The notes: a model not told the origin generated them from the sequence alone. Shown: positions 25,560 through 33,754, counted from the stretch's first letter. The stretch: DNA of 50,065 nt from DATDCV01 sp036524155 (GCA_036524155.1 DATDCV010000637.1:1-50065); one strand, 5' to 3'. Translations and numbers: made by a program.

Positions 25560-25587
25560 TTTAAAGTTCCGCGTTTTTGGCTATTAG
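25560..25587 (+). promoter_or_regulatory. putative plsY-gpsA promoter
   Basis: TTTAAA (25560-25565), a 16-bp spacer and TATTAG (25582-25587). The GTG start of plsY is 8 bases further on, with almost no leader. The -35 match is weak. Confidence 0.4.
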
Positions 25588-25595
25588 GTAGCGCC

Positions 25596-26258
25596 GTGCC
25601 GATCGCCGGATATATCGTAACCGCGGTAACCGCCTATCTTATCGGGTCAATCCCCACGGGATTCCTGGTGGGAAAGATGCGGGGCCTTGATATCCGCACC
25701 GTCGGAAGCGGAAACATCGGTGCTACCAACGTCTTTCGGGCGCTCGGCAAACCTGCGGGACTGGTGGTGCTGTTGTTTGATGCTTTCAAGGGATGGGTCG
25801 CCGTGGCGGCCGCCTCTACGGCTATCTGCAGATGGCTCATGCCCGCGGCCGAACCGCAAGCTGGTGAGGCGCTCCAAATCATTGCCGCGCTCGGCGCGGT
25901 CGTCGGCCACAACTACACCGTCTGGCTCCGCTTCAAAGGCGGCAAGGGCATCGCCACCTCCGCGGGTGTGCTGCTGGCGCTCGTGCCGCTCTCCCTGGCG
26001 ATCATTTTCACGGTCTGGCTTTTTGTGTTCACCGCCACACGCTACGTCTCGCTCGCCTCCATTTGCGCGTCGTTCTCATTGCCCTTTGCCGTTTGGCTGA
26101 CGGGTCGGAGCCTTACCTTGATCCTCGTTACCGCCGCGCTGGCTGTGCTGGCAATATACAAGCATCGCTCGAATATCCGCCGTTTGCTCGGCGGCACCGA
26201 GAACCGTTTCGTCAGGCAGCCGCTATCAGCCGCGACGGAGCAGTCACGAAGCTCATGA
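25596..26258 (+). CDS. plsY: acyl-phosphate:glycerol-3-phosphate acyltransferase
   Basis: A 220-residue integral membrane enzyme that transfers an acyl group from acyl-phosphate to sn-glycerol-3-phosphate, the first committed step of phospholipid synthesis. Several membrane helices are visible. The conserved cytoplasmic motifs are GSGNIGATNVFRALG (about residue 38) and HNYTVWLRFKGGKGIATSAG (about 105). Its stop codon overlaps the gpsA start as ATGA, so translation is probably coupled, and the gene order follows the pathway: GpsA makes the acceptor that PlsY uses. Confidence 0.95.
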   Translation: MPIAGYIVTAVTAYLIGSIPTGFLVGKMRGLDIRTVGSGNIGATNVFRALGKPAGLVVLLFDAFKGWVAVAAASTAICRWLMPAAEPQAGEALQIIAALGAVVGHNYTVWLRFKGGKGIATSAGVLLALVPLSLAIIFTVWLFVFTATRYVSLASICASFSLPFAVWLTGRSLTLILVTAALAVLAIYKHRSNIRRLLGGTENRFVRQPLSAATEQSRSS

Positions 26259-27238
26259 ATATAACGGTCATAGGCGCGGGCGCCTGGGGCACCTCCCTGG
26301 CGCGTTTGCTCTGCCAGGGCCAGTCCAACCGAGTGCGTCTCTGGGGTCACATCCCGGAGTGGCTTGAGGAGATCCGCCAGACCGGACGCAACGACCGGTT
26401 TCTGCCCGGAATCGACCTTCCCAAAGAACTGGAGCTGGAACCTGACCTGGTACGCTCGGTCATCGGCGCCGGCTGTGTGGTGGTGGCTGTACCTTCCCAG
26501 CCCTATCGCGAGGTAACGCGCGCGCTCGTGGACTATTCCGGTCTGGTGGTCAGTGTGACCAAGGGAATCGAGTACGACACTGGCCTTACCATGTCCGGCG
26601 TGCTGTCTCAGACGATGCCCCGGTCGACGTGCGCAGCCCTTTCCGGCCCTAGCTTCGCAATCGAAGTTGCGCGGGATATTCCCACGGCGATTGTCGCCGC
26701 CAGCCATGACCTCGCCGCGGCTACTCAGGCCCAGAGAATCTTCAGCCGTCCTACGTTCCGGGTTTATACCGGGAGTGACATCCTGGGCGTGGAACTGGGC
26801 GGCGCGCTGAAGAATGTGCTCGCGATTGCGGCGGGCGTGAGCGACGGCCTGGGGTTTGGTGACAATTCCAAGGCGGCGCTGGTTACCCGTGCGATTGTGG
26901 AAATGCGGCGGTTGGGCGTTGCCTGTGGCGCCCAGGGGGAAACCTTCACCGGCTTGAGTGGCTTGGGCGATTTGATGGTTACCTGCTTTTCCCGGCATAG
27001 CCGCAACCGGGGTTTTGGCGAGCGCATCGGCCAGGGCGAAAAGGCGGCAGGTATCGCGGCGAGCATGCTCGCGGTTGCCGAAGGGTACCCCACCGCGCGG
27101 TCGGCCTATCAACTCGCGCGCAAACACGATGTGAGCACCCCCGTCATCGATGAGGTCTACGCCATGCTTTACCAGGATAAAGACGTCGCCCAGGCGGTCC
27201 GCGACTTGATGTCACGAGATTTGAAGGCTGAGGATTAA
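26255..27238 (+). CDS. gpsA: glycerol-3-phosphate dehydrogenase [NAD(P)+]
   Basis: A 327-residue cytoplasmic enzyme that reduces dihydroxyacetone phosphate to sn-glycerol-3-phosphate. The nucleotide-binding site is GAGAWGTSLARLL at the N-terminus; VSVTKGIEYDTG, ALSGPSFAIEVA and LGGALKNVLAIAAGVSDGLG, the last with the catalytic lysine, are all present. GLSGLGDLMVTCFSRHSRNR is the C-terminal signature. The ATG at 26255 overlaps the plsY stop and fits the family N-terminus; the longer open frame is plsY in another phase. Confidence 0.96.
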   Translation: MNITVIGAGAWGTSLARLLCQGQSNRVRLWGHIPEWLEEIRQTGRNDRFLPGIDLPKELELEPDLVRSVIGAGCVVVAVPSQPYREVTRALVDYSGLVVSVTKGIEYDTGLTMSGVLSQTMPRSTCAALSGPSFAIEVARDIPTAIVAASHDLAAATQAQRIFSRPTFRVYTGSDILGVELGGALKNVLAIAAGVSDGLGFGDNSKAALVTRAIVEMRRLGVACGAQGETFTGLSGLGDLMVTCFSRHSRNRGFGERIGQGEKAAGIAASMLAVAEGYPTARSAYQLARKHDVSTPVIDEVYAMLYQDKDVAQAVRDLMSRDLKAED

Positions 27239-27375
27239 GCGGACCCTCCGCACCCTGCAGCCATCAATCATTGAAGCGTCCGTGTCTCACAGCGTTGTGG
27301 AGTCAGAGTCGCCTCTCCCTAAACCCCGTGTAGTCATCCCCTTCCAACCCACGTTTTCCGATCGGGTCTTTGCCC

Positions 27376-27462
27376 CTCAACGCCTCAACCCTTTAACGCC
27401 TCAACGCTTTAACTTTTTAACGCTTCAACGGTTCAACGCTTCAACGGTTCAACGTTTTGACG
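27376..27462. repeat. short degenerate tandem repeat
   Basis: About nine variants of a 9-11-base unit, such as CGCCTCAAC, CGCTTTAAC, CGCTTCAAC and GGTTCAA, follow one another. The array lies between gpsA and the convergent thrH and contains no gene. Units near the right end are the most regular (CGCTTCAACGGTTCAA twice). Confidence 0.65.
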
Positions 27463-27470
27463 CCCCCCTC

Positions 27471-28076
27471 TCACCCCATCGCTGACCTGATCAACCGCAT
27501 CAAGTCCGCATACGTCTCGACCGCTTTGAATTGGGGAAACTGCTGCTTCACGTTCTGTGGGGCGCGAAACAGGAAGCCGACATGGGCTTCGCCCAGCATC
27601 GCCGTATCATTGAACGAGTCGCCGGCGGAGATGACGTGGTAATTGAGCAGCTTCAGGGCGGCCACAGCGCGTTGCTTTTGTTCGGGGACGCGCAGCGCGT
27701 AATCGATGATGCGGTCGTGTTCGACCACCAGGCGATGGCAGAGCAAAGTGGGCCAGCCCAGTTGCTTGAGCAACGGCGACGCGAACTGTTCGAACGTATC
27801 GGAAAGAATAATCACTTGGACCAACGCGCGGAGTTCGTCAAGGAACTCTTTCGCGCCATCTAATGGCCGCAGGCTCGCGATGACTTCCTGGATGTCTGAA
27901 AGCCGAAGCCCGTGTTCGTCAAGGATCTTTAAACGGCCGCGCATCAGTTTGTCGTAGTCCGGTTCATCGCGCGTGGTGCGTCGCAGTGCTGGGATCCGGG
28001 TCTTTTCCGCCACCGCAATCCAGATCTCGGGCGTCAAAACTCCCTCCATGTCCAGCGTCACAATCGATTGTTTCAC
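27471..28076 (-). CDS. thrH: bifunctional phosphoserine phosphatase/homoserine phosphotransferase ThrH-like
   Basis: A 201-residue HAD-superfamily enzyme. The nucleophile motif is TLDMEGVLTPE (Asp9, Glu11), where ThrH has Glu in place of the usual second Asp. LSDTFEQFASPLL gives motif II, and SAGDSFNDTAMLGEAHVGFL motif IV. In Pseudomonas ThrH dephosphorylates phosphoserine and can pass the phosphate to homoserine. The start is a GTG, and a good ribosome site is lacking. It converges on gpsA across a short tandem repeat. Confidence 0.88.
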   Translation of the reverse strand: MKQSIVTLDMEGVLTPEIWIAVAEKTRIPALRRTTRDEPDYDKLMRGRLKILDEHGLRLSDIQEVIASLRPLDGAKEFLDELRALVQVIILSDTFEQFASPLLKQLGWPTLLCHRLVVEHDRIIDYALRVPEQKQRAVAALKLLNYHVISAGDSFNDTAMLGEAHVGFLFRAPQNVKQQFPQFKAVETYADLMRLIRSAMG

Positions 28077-28330
28077 CGCGATGAGTTTTTCAAAAGAGAG
28101 CAGGAATGTCGAGTTGCTCCTGTCCGCGCGCGCGCCCGGGCGAGGCCGTGTCCCGGCTCCGTTGGAAATCTGAGGGAATGAGAACGCACCGCCGATTTCG
28201 AGTTTGCCGTTTCCTGGAGTTTAGCCTGCTGCCATCCACCTCCCAGCGTAGCTCGAGAATCCGATCGTTTGTCGCCGGTGTGTCGGTGGCCTGAAATCCC
28301 GGCTGAGAGATAGCGGTCGCGCGTTGGCGC

Positions 28331-28360
28331 TTGCGAGGCCGCAGTCTCGCGGGATAGGAT
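28331..28360 (+). promoter_or_regulatory. putative promoter of the SGNH hydrolase
   Basis: TTGCGA (28331-28336), an 18-bp spacer and TAGGAT (28355-28360). The ATG follows 9 bases later. The rest of the 293-bp spacer back to thrH shows no gene. Confidence 0.4.
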
Positions 28361-28369
28361 GGGCGCAGA

Positions 28370-29692
28370 ATGAAACAAGGCTTTGCCAAATTATTGTTCG
28401 GGTTAATCGCGTCGGCGGCCGTTTGGACGGCTGCCCAGGCGAGCGAATTCTTCGTTCACGATTCCGATCGGATCGTGTTCCTGGGCGACAGCATCACCGA
28501 GCAGCGGCTTTACACCACCTACATTGAGGCCTACGCGCTGACTCGGCATCCGAACTGGAAGCTGTCGTTTCGCAATGTGGGTTGGGGTGGAGACACTTCC
28601 TGGCTGCGGCAGCGCGCGCACCCGGATGAACGCCAGCTTTACGCCGCCGATGAGACCGCCCAGCAGAAAATGGTTGAGGATGCCGTCGGACGCGGGCTCA
28701 TGCGCGACGTCCTGCCTCTTAAACCGACGGTCGTCACCGTGAAGTTCGGCATGAACGACCATTCATACCAACCCTTTCGCGAAGACATTTTCAGGGCTTA
28801 CGTTCGCAGCCAAACTGAGATCGCGAAAATCCTCAAGGCCAACGGCGTGCGGGTTGCCTTTCTTACGCCTCAGCCGATCGAGGACAAGCGCCCTGACCCT
28901 GACAAGGACGTCCGCAACGAGTCCTTGCGGAGGTTCTCCGATGGCCTCAAGGAGGTCGCCGGGAAGACTGGCGAAACCTTTGTCGACCAGTTCGATCCCT
29001 ACATGGCAATTATGATGCGACAGCGCGACACCGACCCGGCGGCCATTATTGGTGGCGGCGATGCCGTCCATCCCGGACCCGCCGGCCACACCCTGATGGC
29101 GTGGGCGGTCCTCAAAGGGCTTGGCGCTTCTGCGATGGTATCGCGCGTGGAAATTGACCGCGCCGGCAGTAAGGTGTCCGCGGCCGAAGGCTGCCGGGTA
29201 ACCAATCTCAAAGTCGCGGGGGACTCGATCAGCTTTGATCGGCTGGACGAGGCCCTGCCGATGCCGATCGATCCTCGGGCCGAGCCCGCGCTGAAACTGG
29301 CCCCGATCCTCGCTGAGTTGGACAGATATGAATTGCTCATCACGGGCCTGCCGGCCGGAGACTACGAAGTCCTCATTGACGGCGATTCCGCCGCTCGGAT
29401 CACCGCGGATGAGCTTGGCAAAGGCCTCAACCTCGCAACCAAAGCCGGCCCGGTGACCGCTCAGGCCCAGGAAGTTCTGCGGCTCGTGTTCGAGAAGAAC
29501 AACATTTTCTTCAATCGCTGGCGTAATGTGCAACTCTTTGAGTTCCCGGCCTGGGCGAGGGGCCCGGAGTCCGATGCAAAGCGTGACGCGGAATTGAAGC
29601 GCCTGGACGATCAGATTGTGGAACTCGAGAAGCAGATCGATGCCGCCCGGCAACCGAAATTGCGTCATTTCGAGCTAAAACGTGCAGGATAG
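28370..29692 (+). CDS. secreted SGNH/GDSL-family hydrolase
   Basis: A 440-residue exported esterase-type enzyme. After the signal peptide (MKQGFAKLLFGLIASAAVW, then TAAQA) the four SGNH blocks appear in order: VFLGDSITEQ (catalytic Ser), FRNVGWGGDT (Gly), VKFGMNDHSY (Asn) and GDAVHPGPAGH (Asp/His). Residues about 265-380 form a second beta-rich domain often seen in such proteins from carbohydrate degraders, and the C-terminus has a coiled coil (DAELKRLDDQIVELEKQID). It may deacetylate glycans; the substrate is not known. tRNA-Val lies just downstream on the other strand. Confidence 0.87.
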   Translation: MKQGFAKLLFGLIASAAVWTAAQASEFFVHDSDRIVFLGDSITEQRLYTTYIEAYALTRHPNWKLSFRNVGWGGDTSWLRQRAHPDERQLYAADETAQQKMVEDAVGRGLMRDVLPLKPTVVTVKFGMNDHSYQPFREDIFRAYVRSQTEIAKILKANGVRVAFLTPQPIEDKRPDPDKDVRNESLRRFSDGLKEVAGKTGETFVDQFDPYMAIMMRQRDTDPAAIIGGGDAVHPGPAGHTLMAWAVLKGLGASAMVSRVEIDRAGSKVSAAEGCRVTNLKVAGDSISFDRLDEALPMPIDPRAEPALKLAPILAELDRYELLITGLPAGDYEVLIDGDSAARITADELGKGLNLATKAGPVTAQAQEVLRLVFEKNNIFFNRWRNVQLFEFPAWARGPESDAKRDAELKRLDDQIVELEKQIDAARQPKLRHFELKRAG

Positions 29693-29714
29693 GCGCCCTG
29701 GCGCGGCTATTGAA

Positions 29715-29789
29715 TGGTGCGCGCTGCAGGACTTGAACCTGCGGCCCCTTCCGTGTGAAGGAAGTGCTCTTCCACTGAGCTAAGCGCGC
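29715..29789 (-). tRNA. tRNA-Val (CAC)
   Basis: On the minus strand the cloverleaf is complete. The acceptor arms GCGCGCT and AGCGCGC pair over 7 bp, a D-arm follows (GCTC AGTGGAAGA GC), the anticodon stem CTTCC/GGAAG encloses TTCACAC with anticodon CAC, and the T-arm is GCAGG TTCAAGT CCTGC. The discriminator is A and the CCA tail is encoded (29715-29717). Anticodon CAC reads GUG, valine. The 3' end faces the SGNH gene; I see no duplicated tRNA 3' end that would mark an integrated element. Confidence 0.95.
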
Positions 29790-29950
29790 AACCGAAAACG
29801 ACGCCCGATAGCTGCTTTATATCGAACGTCATGCCCAAAGTATGCTGAATAATGGGCGGTGGTGCAACCGGATTCTGAACACTTGGGTTAGGCGGCTTGT
29901 TAAACGGTTCGGAAGTGTGCTCAACCTCACCAGAGCGGGTTTGGGAGCTG

Positions 29951-30169
29951 CTAGACCCTAACCCCCGAGTGAGTCGATATGCGGAAGGTCCCCCGGCCAT
30001 GCGTTACCTTGTCCGGCAGGCACGCGCAGAAATGCTCGGCTTGCTCCTCGGTTGCGCCCGCCAACGCCCGGCTGATGCCAAACCTAACGGCTCGGTCAAG
30101 CAGTGTATAGGCGGCTCGCAAGGTCCGCGGGGCAATCTGAAACTCACGGGGTATGGCGGCGCGCGCCAC
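29951..30169 (-). CDS. possible small protein, unknown
   Basis: A 72-residue frame from a GTG at 30169. The middle is an amphipathic helix candidate (TLRAAYTLLDRAVRFGISRA, then LAGATEEQAEHF) and the C-terminus is basic. There is no recognised family. The spacer between tRNA-Val and the CPCC gene (29790-30350) is otherwise empty; this is the only frame in it with protein-like composition. It may also be a gene remnant. Confidence 0.25.
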   Translation of the reverse strand: MARAAIPREFQIAPRTLRAAYTLLDRAVRFGISRALAGATEEQAEHFCACLPDKVTHGRGTFRISTHSGVRV

Positions 30170-30350
30170 TAATGGTTTAGCAGTTGAGCGTTTGGGGCCA
30201 ACGCTTCGGCACCGCTGTCTTGCCTCCGAAATCAGCGTCCGGCTTGCGGCCCGCGTTTGGCTGGTTTCCTGAACTGCGAAGGGTGGCGAGGCTATTTGAA
30301 GACACGGCTGAGGTGCAAGTGGCGGGAGCCCCTGCGACCCCTTGTTGGAC

Positions 30351-30668
30351 TCAACCCTGCGGCTCGCGCTGCGCTGGTCTGGCGGAGCGTTTCTTCTTCG
30401 CCGTGCTTTTCGAGCTGCGAGCGAGCAGGCTGGCCATCTGCGATGCCGCATTCCAGCCACATGGCGGCGCGATACCTTTGCTACTCCAGTGCAAGCCCCG
30501 CGCTTTCCATCGCGTCCGCCAGTGTGCGTAAGTGAAACCGGCGTCATCGTCGGACACGCCGAATTGAAATCCACAGGAGGGGCAAATCTCGTACGACCCC
30601 CCACCGCTAGTCGAGCGGGGCGGCTCTTGCAGGGAGGGGAAACCGCAGCAAGGACAGGTATAGGCCAT
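30351..30668 (-). CDS. CPCC-type cysteine-rich protein
   Basis: A 105-residue protein with two metal-ribbon knuckles: CPCC at residues 5-8 and CPSC at 29-32, matching the cysteine-rich CPCC family; GSYEICPSCGFQFGVSDDDA and YAHWRTRW follow. It probably binds zinc. The C-terminus (after about 75) is Lys/Ser-rich and likely disordered. Its ATG is separated by one base from the stop of the upstream toxin-like gene (TGA-C-ATG), so the two are translationally coupled. An immunity or accessory role to that protein is inference from position alone. Confidence 0.75.
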   Translation of the reverse strand: MAYTCPCCGFPSLQEPPRSTSGGGSYEICPSCGFQFGVSDDDAGFTYAHWRTRWKARGLHWSSKGIAPPCGWNAASQMASLLARSSKSTAKKKRSARPAQREPQG

Positions 30669-30669
30669 G

Positions 30670-31383
30670 TCAGTTCCCTTTCTTCGGCCTGACCAGTTCG
30701 CCGGGCTGACGGTCGAAATAGTTGCGACTACCAGGTTTGAAGAAGGTCTTGGTGGTGCCGTTGCGATTGTAAGCCGCGAACGCACCGGACTTCGGGTCGT
30801 ACATCCGTATCACGCCCTCCGAATCCACTTTGACCGGCAGGCCTTCACTTTTTGCGCGTTGCCGAAATTCCCAAGCCATGCGCGCGTAATCGTCGGCATC
30901 CCTGGCGTTGAAATCGCGCCCGTGCCGCTGGAAGTGGTCGGGCAGAGATGGCAGATTTCCCCACGTCTCGCGTGTGGGTGGCGCTTTCCCAGCGGGTTCG
31001 GTTTTTCGTGGGGCGGAAGTTGCCTCACTCGCTTCGGGTGGCGCTCGCTCGCGGGCGGTCTTGCCCGGCACGGAGAATGAATTGGTAGCCAGAGACACCC
31101 GCGCCGTGCCCACGGTGAAGAACCATTTCGTGCCCGGTTCAAGCGCGGGCAGAACGGCTGAATGATTGACTCCCAACTCGCCCTCGGTGCGGCGCGTCAT
31201 CCCTGCCACCGACTGGCCAAAAAAGACCCGCGACCCGGTGGAGACGTCTGTGCTCCAGCGGATGACGGCCTGCGTTCCGTTCGTGAACTCCACGCTCGGC
31301 CCGCTCGTCAGACTCGCCGCGTGGCTTGCGAATGTTCCGCACGCCAGCGCTGCCATCCACCAGCCAAACACGAGAGTCCTCAT
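30670..31383 (-). CDS. exported FnIII-like protein with polymorphic-toxin-like C-terminal domain
   Basis: A 237-residue protein. Residues 1-23 are a signal peptide (MRTLVFGWWMAALACGTFAS). About 27-107 resemble a fibronectin type III or purple-acid-phosphatase N-domain (VIRWSTDVSTGSRVFFG, LEPGTKWFFTVGTA). A Pro/Glu/Lys linker leads to a compact C-terminal domain at 148-228 with HFQRHGRDF, then DYARMAWEF, VIRMYDPKSGAFAAYN and GTTKTFFKP. This H-x3-HG...YDP...TFFKP order is like nuclease-type domains at the ends of Rhs or haemagglutinin polymorphic toxins; no activity is proven. The start is the ATG at 31383; a GTG at 31395 is possible. Confidence 0.65.
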   Translation of the reverse strand: MRTLVFGWWMAALACGTFASHAASLTSGPSVEFTNGTQAVIRWSTDVSTGSRVFFGQSVAGMTRRTEGELGVNHSAVLPALEPGTKWFFTVGTARVSLATNSFSVPGKTARERAPPEASEATSAPRKTEPAGKAPPTRETWGNLPSLPDHFQRHGRDFNARDADDYARMAWEFRQRAKSEGLPVKVDSEGVIRMYDPKSGAFAAYNRNGTTKTFFKPGSRNYFDRQPGELVRPKKGN

Positions 31384-31404
31384 CAGGTGAGCCACCGCGC
31401 CATC

Positions 31405-31839
31405 TCATCTGCCAAACAGCTTGGCGACGTCCCCCAAGCCGAGGCTGCCGCTGCCGCCTTTAAGCAGCCCGGCAATGTTGTCCTGCAGCTCCGGGCCGCT
31501 CACGCTTTGGCCTTTGGGCGTGAGCTTGTCAATCACCGTGGGCAGCAACGCCGCCAGGCCGCTGGCCGCCTGAGTCGCAGGCACACCAAGCTGGCTAGCG
31601 ACCTGCTGGACGGAATCGTTCCCGAAAACCTGCTGCACATGGTCGCCGGTGATAGGCGGATTCGGGCCGGTGCCAACCCATTGTTGTGCCTGTGCGCCTA
31701 TCCCATGAGCCGCGAATTTCTGCACCACACCCTCCACGCCGCCGTGCTGCGTAATCAGGCCGGTAACCAGTCGCAGCAGTTGGCTCTGTCCCTCGCCACT
31801 GCCAGTGAGCGAGCCGACGATGCTGTCGAGTAAACCCAT
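31405..31839 (-). CDS. yidB: YidB-family protein (DUF937)
   Basis: A 144-residue small helical protein: MGLLDSIVGSLTG at the N-terminus, LITQHGGVEGVVQKFAAHG in the middle, and the family pattern VFGNDSVQQVASQLGVPATQ followed by ASGLAALLPTVIDKLTP. The C-terminus is Gly/Ser-rich and ends in DVAKLFGR. The function of YidB is not established. It is 21 bases from each neighbour and is the third gene of a five-gene minus-strand operon. Confidence 0.9.
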   Translation of the reverse strand: MGLLDSIVGSLTGSGEGQSQLLRLVTGLITQHGGVEGVVQKFAAHGIGAQAQQWVGTGPNPPITGDHVQQVFGNDSVQQVASQLGVPATQAASGLAALLPTVIDKLTPKGQSVSGPELQDNIAGLLKGGSGSLGLGDVAKLFGR

Positions 31840-31860
31840 AAACCCTGTCCGTGGCTGGTT

Positions 31861-32187
31861 CTATGTCGCGTCCTTGACCTCGGTGGAGCCGCAGTTCTTC
31901 TTGACCGATTCGACGCCGTTTTTCGCCGCCGCCTCGGATGAATACATTTCGCTTTTGCCGATTACCTGTTGATTGGCCGCCTTTAAGACGAAGTAGGGCT
32001 GGCCCGCCGACGACTGCTTCATCTCGAAGTTGGCGTCCTGTGTTCCGTTGGCACGAACCGACTCGATGCCCGCAAGCGCGGAGGCTTTCTGTTCGTAAAC
32101 CTCGCTCGTCAGTATCACTTCGTGATTCGCGGCTTTGAGGTTGAACATGAACTTCCCATTGGTGGTTTTCTTGATTTCGTATGGCAT
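31861..32187 (-). CDS. yegP: YegP-family protein (DUF1508)
   Basis: A 108-residue protein with two DUF1508 repeats: FMFNLKAANHEVILTSEVYE with ALAGIESVRANG, and PYFVLKAANQQVIGKSEMYS with AAKNGVESVKKN. Each repeat is a small beta-sheet with a helix; the pair forms the usual YegP/UPF0339 fold. The family is linked to stress responses in several bacteria, but no activity is known. It is second in the five-gene operon. Confidence 0.92.
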   Translation of the reverse strand: MPYEIKKTTNGKFMFNLKAANHEVILTSEVYEQKASALAGIESVRANGTQDANFEMKQSSAGQPYFVLKAANQQVIGKSEMYSSEAAAKNGVESVKKNCGSTEVKDAT

Positions 32188-32247
32188 AAATCGCTTTCGT
32201 TGACTTGTTCAGTTTTGCTTCCAACCAAATTGCCTGTGTAAAGGGAG

Positions 32248-32709
32248 TTATTGTTCCGCTTTAGCAGTGCCCTTTTTCCGGGGTTCGTTGTCGCGGTCTT
32301 GCTTCTCTTTGCTCGGCTGTTCCTTGTCGAACTTGGCGTCCGTAATCACCTCATTTCCCGCGCTGTCCTTGTGGAGCTTGCCGTGGGCGTAGTCGCCGAC
32401 TTTCACGCTGCCAATGACGGCAGGCTTGCCGTTGATTTCAAGCGTTGATTTGGAGTCGAGTTTGAGAACACGCTCCCCCTCCTTCTTCTTGAGGGAGATG
32501 GTCTTTGCCTGCTTGTCAACCGAGGCGACGATGCCCCCGAAGGGATACCAATCGCGCTTGGACTTAGCCTTTTCCGCGGCCTCTTTGGTTCGGCCGGCTG
32601 CTTTGTCTTGCGTTTTTGTTGTTGAGTCTGCAGCACTTGACGGTGGCGCGCTCGCCAGAGCGCCAGCCAGCAGAGACGTGACCAGCAGATACTTGAGAAT
32701 ATTATTCAT
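32248..32709 (-). CDS. exported DUF5666-like small protein
   Basis: A 153-residue protein. Signal peptide MNNILKYLLVTSLLAGALA with cleavage near SSAA (about residue 26). A Lys/Thr/Ala-rich helix (30-55) precedes an OB-like beta domain (about 60-125): FGGIVASVDKQAKTISLKKK, STLEINGKPAVIGSVKVGDY, KLHKDSAGNEVITDAKF. The C-terminus is highly charged. The ATG at 32709 has AAGG 5 bases upstream, which fixes the start; the longer frame is spurious. It heads the operon with yegP and yidB. Confidence 0.75.
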   Translation of the reverse strand: MNNILKYLLVTSLLAGALASAPPSSAADSTTKTQDKAAGRTKEAAEKAKSKRDWYPFGGIVASVDKQAKTISLKKKEGERVLKLDSKSTLEINGKPAVIGSVKVGDYAHGKLHKDSAGNEVITDAKFDKEQPSKEKQDRDNEPRKKGTAKAEQ

Positions 32710-33125
32710 AGAGCCTTTGATGGGACCGAACGGTTGCATTTCTATCATCGATGCCCCTCCGAGCGTTGTGCCTCGAACGGGGCTTCCAGACAGGTATACC
32801 GCAGATAACGCAGAATTCCTGCCGCCGGGCAAGTATGAAATGCGGCTCCTTGGTGGATGCCTATAGTAGTTCCTTTTGTGCGTTGACGGTGGCGGCAAGG
32901 CGCAAATCGAAACTGGGCGGTTGGCCGAAGGTCAGACCGGGAAGAACAATGAACGGTAGGCAGCAACGGGAGCGACCGGCGAAGGTCGTCGCTGGGATGG
33001 CCAAAACGCTGCCGCCACCGACAAACTGGATCGGTGCTGCTGGAGTCGCCGCGGCCCCCGGTGACGCTCAATTCCTTGACTCTGGCAGCCAGCCGTTTGA
33101 TTCTACGGCCAGAAAGGCCACCGCA
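32710..33125. other. divergent spacer between the five-gene operon and pmp3
   Basis: 416 bp without a supported gene. It must hold promoters for both directions. Toward pmp3, TTGACT (33076-33081), a 17-bp spacer and GATTCT (33099-33104) are visible. I could not pick a convincing promoter for the minus-strand operon. Confidence 0.4.
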
Positions 33126-33284
33126 ATGAGCAAATTGGTTCTGATTATTCTGGCGATTCTGCTCCCGCCGCTGGCGGTTTATCTGAAAACTAAGTCAGCC
33201 AAGGACACAATCATAAATATCGTTCTCTGCCTTTTCTTCTGGATTCCTGGCGTTCTCCACGCGCTCTACCTCATCCTGAAGTAG
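33126..33284 (+). CDS. YqaE/Pmp3-family membrane peptide
   Basis: A 52-residue two-helix membrane protein: MSKLVLIILAILLPPLAVYL, a short KTKSAKDT loop, then INIVLCLFFWIPGVLHALYL. This is the whole Pmp3/YqaE fold. In yeast and plants Pmp3 helps keep membrane potential under salt or cold stress. GAAAGG 8 bases before the ATG is a clear ribosome site, unlike most genes here. It is divergent from the operon with yegP and yidB, so several small envelope or stress proteins are grouped. Confidence 0.92.
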   Translation: MSKLVLIILAILLPPLAVYLKTKSAKDTIINIVLCLFFWIPGVLHALYLILK

Positions 33285-33680
33285 TCAGGAGGGCTTCGGT
33301 GCCCGGCGAACGACAAGCCACCCAGAGCGAGGCCGGCGGTTACGGCGAGCGGGCGACTGTCGGCTCCCAGGTGGCTCGGTGCCTGCTCAGTGCCTTCCGG
33401 CGCGCTGCTCCCGGAGGCGGCTCGATGGTTAAAGCAACGTGATGCCGGTGGTTAAACCTGAAAGGCTTTACGACCTGCCAATATCGGCTGGAAGAACTCG
33501 TCGTCAAGGCGGCACACATCACAAGAACCTGCCTGCGTCTTGAGGCCTATCAGCTCGGCAATCGGCACGGCATAGTATACGCGGTTGGTCACAGTTTTTC
33601 GCAAGGTGTGCGACCGTGAAATCCTCGCCGAACAAGCACTGCCTGGCAAGCTGAAGAAACCGTATCGCCTCCGTCGTGTA

Positions 33681-33754
33681 TCGGAGCGCCGAGTTGTACT
33701 CGGCTTAAGCGAGCCGACGGCCTCCTGTAAGCCGAGTACAACTCGGCGCTCCGA
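33681..33754. repeat. long perfect palindromic repeat, family B, copy 1
   Basis: Two 27-base arms, 33681-33707 and 33728-33754, are exact reverse complements; they begin TCGGAGCGCCGAGTTGTACT and end ACTCGGCGCTCCGA. The 20-base loop contains AGCGAGCCGACGG. The element sits alone in a 559-bp spacer (33285-33843) with no supported gene. A related copy is at 42487-42566. Confidence 0.85.

Noticed and set aside
27376..27462. CRISPR array
   Set aside because: Units are about 10 bases, contiguous and degenerate, with no spacers and no cas genes nearby.
30203..30350. Possible attC site on the minus strand after the CPCC gene (GTCCAAC ... GTTGGCC)
   Set aside because: The end boxes are plausible, but the internal arms do not pair, and the length is at the upper limit. 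Not enough to call a cassette.
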